From contig CAJJDO010000065.1 in assembly GCA_905183005.1 (NCBI GenBank), forward strand, positions 186,001 through 250,000: a stretch of 64,000 bases of DNA. Reading direction: 5' to 3'. The notes below the pieces were generated by a model, which saw nothing but the letters and a program-made list of their open reading frames with translations, was not told where the DNA came from and did no database searches. A program made the position numbers and the translations under genes. Of this stretch, positions 59,990 through 64,000 are shown piece by piece. The stretch's first letter is position 1; each line of letters begins with the position of its first letter. The DNA is from Paramecium pentaurelia (Eukaryota; Ciliophora; Oligohymenophorea; Peniculida; Parameciidae).

Positions 59990-61709
59990 TCAATAATAAA
60001 TTCTAATCAATTCATTCAATTCTTATATAAGTTAAGGATCTTTCACTTTTAAAAAGTTAACTATATTAATCTCATCAAATAATTGTTTCCGAGAATATAA
60101 TGCAGATTAATTACTAATTCCACTATTAACTATTTACTATTATTCAAATCTCTATTGACTTGGAGTTTTCTTTAATTATTATAATTTATTTATTGGCATT
60201 TCATTATGTAATTTTTCACTGCTTTAACTTCGATTAACTAATTAATCTCCTGATTTATCATTCTTACTTCCTCCTGCACTAACCTACCTTAAAATTCTTG
60301 AAGAGCTTTTTGAATCCTTTGAAACAGAATAAGATCTCTATTATTATGGTTATCTCTTGTCTAATTCATATTAAATAAACTAATGTAAAGGTGATTTGAT
60401 ATATTTCATTAAAAATTCTGTATTCATTAATGACATGTTGAGTTAATTGATACATCTTTCATAATCATTCGGATTTAATTAAGGTACTAAAATTAATATA
60501 TTAAATAATATACCAAATTCTAAAAGTAATTGAAATGACTTTTCTTATGCTTATTATATTTGAGGAGTAGCTGCTAATAAAATCAAACTATCATCCAAAT
60601 CGAGTTTGCTTAAATTATATGTAGGATTTAAATTGTAATATAGATGATTTAAACACAAAGTCAATACTTGATCTGTGTTTAGATATACTGTAAATTCCAA
60701 TTTTTGTTAATCAAATTTATTTAGATCTATAATCTAGTTATTAATAATATACCATTGAATTCACATAAGAGAATTTTATTTCCTTTACTTGCTACTAAAT
60801 TAACTAATTTCAATGGTTCTAGACCAAATTATGAAAGTTACAATTAAAAATAAAGAGCAATAATTCTTAAATTTAATTCAGGATCAATATCTTCTAATTT
60901 AAGATAAATTTTCAAGACTTTATCTTCCATTTTAGCTACTAATTTCCATGTGAAATCTGAAAATTTAAATTATTATGTTTCTTTATTTATTATTGATGAT
61001 AGATTTGATAATTTCCAATTTATACTTGGATGAGTTTAATAATTGATCTTCTTTGCCAATACAGTTTATTTTTGTTAAGTAATAATTTAAACTATGTCTT
61101 AACAATTCCTAATCTTTTATACTATCTATAAGAGTTCAGGATTATTCTTTTTACGATAATGTTTTAATGCTCTTTCTAATATCTCTTCAATAACTTTCTA
61201 GTTGATTTTATTGAGATCCATTGGATTAGATTAATATATAAGTAATAAATTTCTTGCTGTAAAGTTCATACATACATTTAACATCTAATACCACACTTCT
61301 GGAGAATCCTGAATGAAATTTCATTATTACTTCACATGCTTTCAACTTTTTGAATGCTTCATTTAAAAACAAAATGCAATTTTAAACACTGACTCTATCT
61401 AAAATGAGATCGCGAATTACAGTCTCTTAAAAGAATTCCATTTACAAATGATCTCCTAACCATAATAATCTCTATAGAGTTTAATCAGTGTATTTTTTCT
61501 GAATATCCAATTAATTATTGAGGAACTATTGAAAAACAGAGAAAGCTTCCATCGTTAGCCATTTTGGCATAGTGGCAGTATATACCTTTTCATAAGATTA
61601 ATCTGCTTACAAGACCTTTTTTCTCAGTTTGGAGAGTCATACTTAAACACTTGCTAGCTTCAATGTAATGAGTTTATCCTTCTACTACAAAGCAAACGAA
61701 TTCAGACAT
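59990..61709 (-). CDS. BTB/POZ-like domain protein of unknown function, 539 residues
   Basis: Introns 61586-61610, 61309-61330, 60727-60752 and 60487-60513. The first 130 residues look like a Skp1/BTB fold: FVVEGQTHYIEASKCLSM, then MPKWLTMEAFSVFQQFL and LLWLGDHLQMEFFQETVI, typical of BTB dimerisation and its C-terminal helices. Two helical regions of about 150 residues each follow. The Ser/Gln-rich tail ends LNELIRIYY. No Kelch or MATH repeats are visible. It could be an adaptor for a cullin-type ubiquitin ligase, but this is only inference. Confidence 0.68.
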
Positions 61710-62337
61710 ATATATTCGTTTATTAATTATATATAAAATAATTTCAAAAATTGTTTTAACTTCCTTAAAGAACTTAATTGATTAGATATTGAAATATTAT
61801 CTTGAAACTCTATTCTTTAATTTGATGAATTGTATCTTGATCCAAAGTCTAATTACATAATATTATCAAGAGAAGTCTAAAAAAGGATTAGTAAACTCTA
61901 ATATCTTTTTTGATTATCATATTTTTATTTAGTTCTAATTTCTTTTAGTTTTTATAGACTAATTATTATTCAACTCAGACAATTAAAATACTCTATTTTT
62001 TTGATGATATTTATAAGTAATAATTAAATTTATGAATTTACTCATAATTTTAGGAGATATCAAGTACACTAATTAATGAAATTTATCTTATGATAATGAA
62101 TGTTTACCATAGTAAAATTATGTGATGTACTTAATGTTATTGTCATGATAATAAATAAGTGATATTAATTATATTTTATTTTCTAATAAATTGATGTAAG
62201 AAAAGCCTAATCAATAATAATAAGACAATGTTCAAAATACAATCAAATCATTATAAGATAAAATCTAAAATATTGAGAATTTGATAGAAAGGGGAAGTGA
62301 TTGTATTATTATATAGTATGGATCACATAGTATAAAA
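61710..62337. other. Intergenic, no firm gene
   Basis: About 630 AT-rich bases between divergent genes. A minus-strand frame beginning near 61857 (MQLDFGSRYNSS...) runs toward the BTB-like gene, but no intron joins them and it lacks other support. Confidence 0.5.
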
Positions 62338-64000
62338 ATGAATAAAGCAAGCGGTAATTAGTTTATTTATATTTTATATAGAGATGCTTCCTAAAAAATT
62401 CAGAAATTTAATTGGCTATAAAGTATAATCATAACCAAAATAAAGTTAATCAACAGATCTTACTGTGATTGATGAAAGTCTTTTATTATTGGAACAAAAA
62501 CTTATTTAGAAATGTGCATTAAAAGCATAACCTAAAAGTATGCGTGGAAAGCCAAGAGCAAAGATTGAAGTAGATTTACGTAACATTAGAGGATTTGTAG
62601 GCAAAAAGGAATAAAAATAACCATAATGCATTCTTGCTTAGATGATTGAAGATAAATCTGTTGTATTTGAGGATGATATTTTTACAGGGGAATATTTAGT
62701 AAGATAACCAATTAAACATGGATTTTTCAATTTAACAGATAATTACAGTATATAAGATGTGATAGAGGATCTATATAAATTAACATTATATGGATTGAGT
62801 TGTAAATTGGAAGTGAAGAATGTCTCTGATTATTATTGTATTTTAGTTATTCCTGACATTTTTCAAAGAATTTAAGTGAAAATGTTAGTAGATATGTTAA
62901 TAAGATAATTGGGATTTAAAGGAATCTATTTACATTTAGAATCTGTATTATCTAGTTTTGGTGCTAATCTTTAATAATGTTGTGTTGTAGATATTGGATA
63001 TGAGAAAATAAATATAACATGTGTAGATGATGGAGTTATTTTACCAGGAACATATGTAAGAAAGAATTTTGGTAGTAAAGATATTGATTTAGTATTGATG
63101 AGATAAATTACTAAAAGAAATGCTTGTGATTAAACAGTTCAATTATAAAGTAATAATTATGGAGATCTACTCTAAATGGAAAAACTTAAAGAAAAGGCTT
63201 GTTAATTAACTTAAAAAGAAGATAAACTCAATTATAATTATGAACTTCATTGTTTAAGAAATCAAAAGGAAAAGAGATTCTTTGTTTAGCATAATGATGG
63301 ATTATATATATCTGCAAATACACTATTTGAATCTGAACCATTTAATGAAATTAGAAAGTAAGATATGCATGAATGTTTTGATTTTACAGGACGTCTATTT
63401 GAGATGTAATATGATCCAGAAGACAATTTCGAAGAACTCAGTGGAGGTATATAATTATGTTGGTATTGGGGTTCTAAAGAAAAAGAATAATAATATTTCA
63501 TAGAAGGAAATCAAATGTTAAATCCTAATTATATGATCCCTCTAGATCATATGATTGCTTATTCTATTGCCTAAGTATAAGATCCAGAAATAAGACAAAA
63601 ATTAGCAAATAATATTCTATTTACAGGAGGTGGAGCACATCTTATTGATCTTGTAGATGAAGTAGAAGCTTTATTGATTGAGAAATTCTAAGTGATGGAA
63701 TTAAATGAAATTGAAAGAGTGGAAGTTAAAACAATTATTAGAGATGTTAGACCTATCAATATGGCATGGGTTGGAGCAACTGTATTACCTAAAACAGAAA
63801 GTGTTAGTGAATTATGGATTACAGCTGCTAGATGGTTAGGTAATTTAGAACCTCAAAAAGATGAATTGGAAGATATGATTAATTAATTTGATGGAGATGT
63901 TTAATAATTAGAAAAAAAATTAATTGCTTTTGCCAAAAAAGACAAAGAAAAAGATCGTAGTTGTGAATATGGACTTAAACATTTGAAAGAAAAGATTCCC
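62338..64000 (+). CDS. ARP8: Actin-related protein 8 (ARP8), C-terminus beyond window
   Basis: About 545 residues are visible. A 28-base intron (62354-62381) just after the start codon gives MNKASEMLPKK; the alternative start at 62384 avoids it. ARP8 signature regions are in order. They are LVIPDIFQRIQVKMLVDM, then LHLESVLSSFGANLQQCCVVDIGYEKI, a charged insert, NILFTGGGAHLIDLVDE, IIRDVRPINMAWVGATVLP and ELWITAARW. The nucleotide-binding VDIGYEKI and TGGGA loops are recognisable though altered, as in other ARP8s. ARP8 is a subunit of the INO80 chromatin remodeller and binds nucleosomes; nuclear function is inferred. Confidence 0.88.

Noticed and set aside
61740..61860. Minus-strand frame starting MQLDFGSRYNSS as a first exon of the BTB-like gene
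   Set aside because: No GT...AG pair of normal size joins it in frame to the BTB-like start at 61709.
1..64000. Bacterial features such as Shine-Dalgarno sites, operons, CRISPR arrays or insertion sequences
   Set aside because: Genetic code, introns and gene content are ciliate nuclear; none of these features is present.

Overview
The window reads as somatic (macronuclear) DNA of a ciliate, almost certainly Paramecium. Long reading frames appear only when TAA and TAG are read as glutamine and TGA is the sole stop. About 68 introns can be placed by frame and homology. Nearly all are 20-30 bases long and run GTA...TAG or AAG. Base composition is very AT-rich. Genes lie tens to a few hundred bases apart on both strands. 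I saw no tRNA, rRNA, CRISPR array or transposon. After the inferred introns are removed, every complete gene model has a length divisible by three, which is internal support for the models.

Layout. 1-10 kb: a Ulp1/SENP-type protease running off the left edge, a long coiled-coil/low-complexity protein, a small EF-hand protein, a PPWD1-type WD40-cyclophilin, and a broken UBA2 (SUMO E1) gene. The broken gene lies in a 1,154-bp block present twice, identically, on either side of a single N; this is most likely an assembly overlap that was not merged. 10-30 kb: a 2,850-residue cysteine-rich membrane protein, a SAS6-like protein, and a 2,900-residue gene model joining an anoctamer to a kinase-like domain. 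29.5-38 kb: RTF2, a coiled-coil protein, an ankyrin protein, a C2HC-finger protein, small proteins and a Ser/Thr kinase. 38-50 kb: EF-hand calpain, a two-domain adenylate kinase, a C2H2 protein, STE24 protease, phosphatidylserine decarboxylase, an SDR and citrate synthase. 49.6-57 kb: a run of signalling genes (cyclic-nucleotide-gated channel, inositol polyphosphate 5-phosphatase, and a metallo-beta-lactamase cyclic-nucleotide phosphodiesterase with two cNMP domains). 57-64 kb: a TFIIIC-type zinc-finger protein, sedoheptulose-bisphosphatase, a BTB-like protein and ARP8 running off the right edge.

How they fit together. Most are ordinary eukaryotic housekeeping or ciliate-typical genes, and no operon logic is expected. 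The stronger oddities are the N-flanked duplication, the decayed UBA2, the anoctamer/pseudokinase join, the non-canonical P-loops of the adenylate kinase, and divergent start codons only 11, 24 and 31 bases apart. All products are assigned from remembered family motifs, not from database searches.
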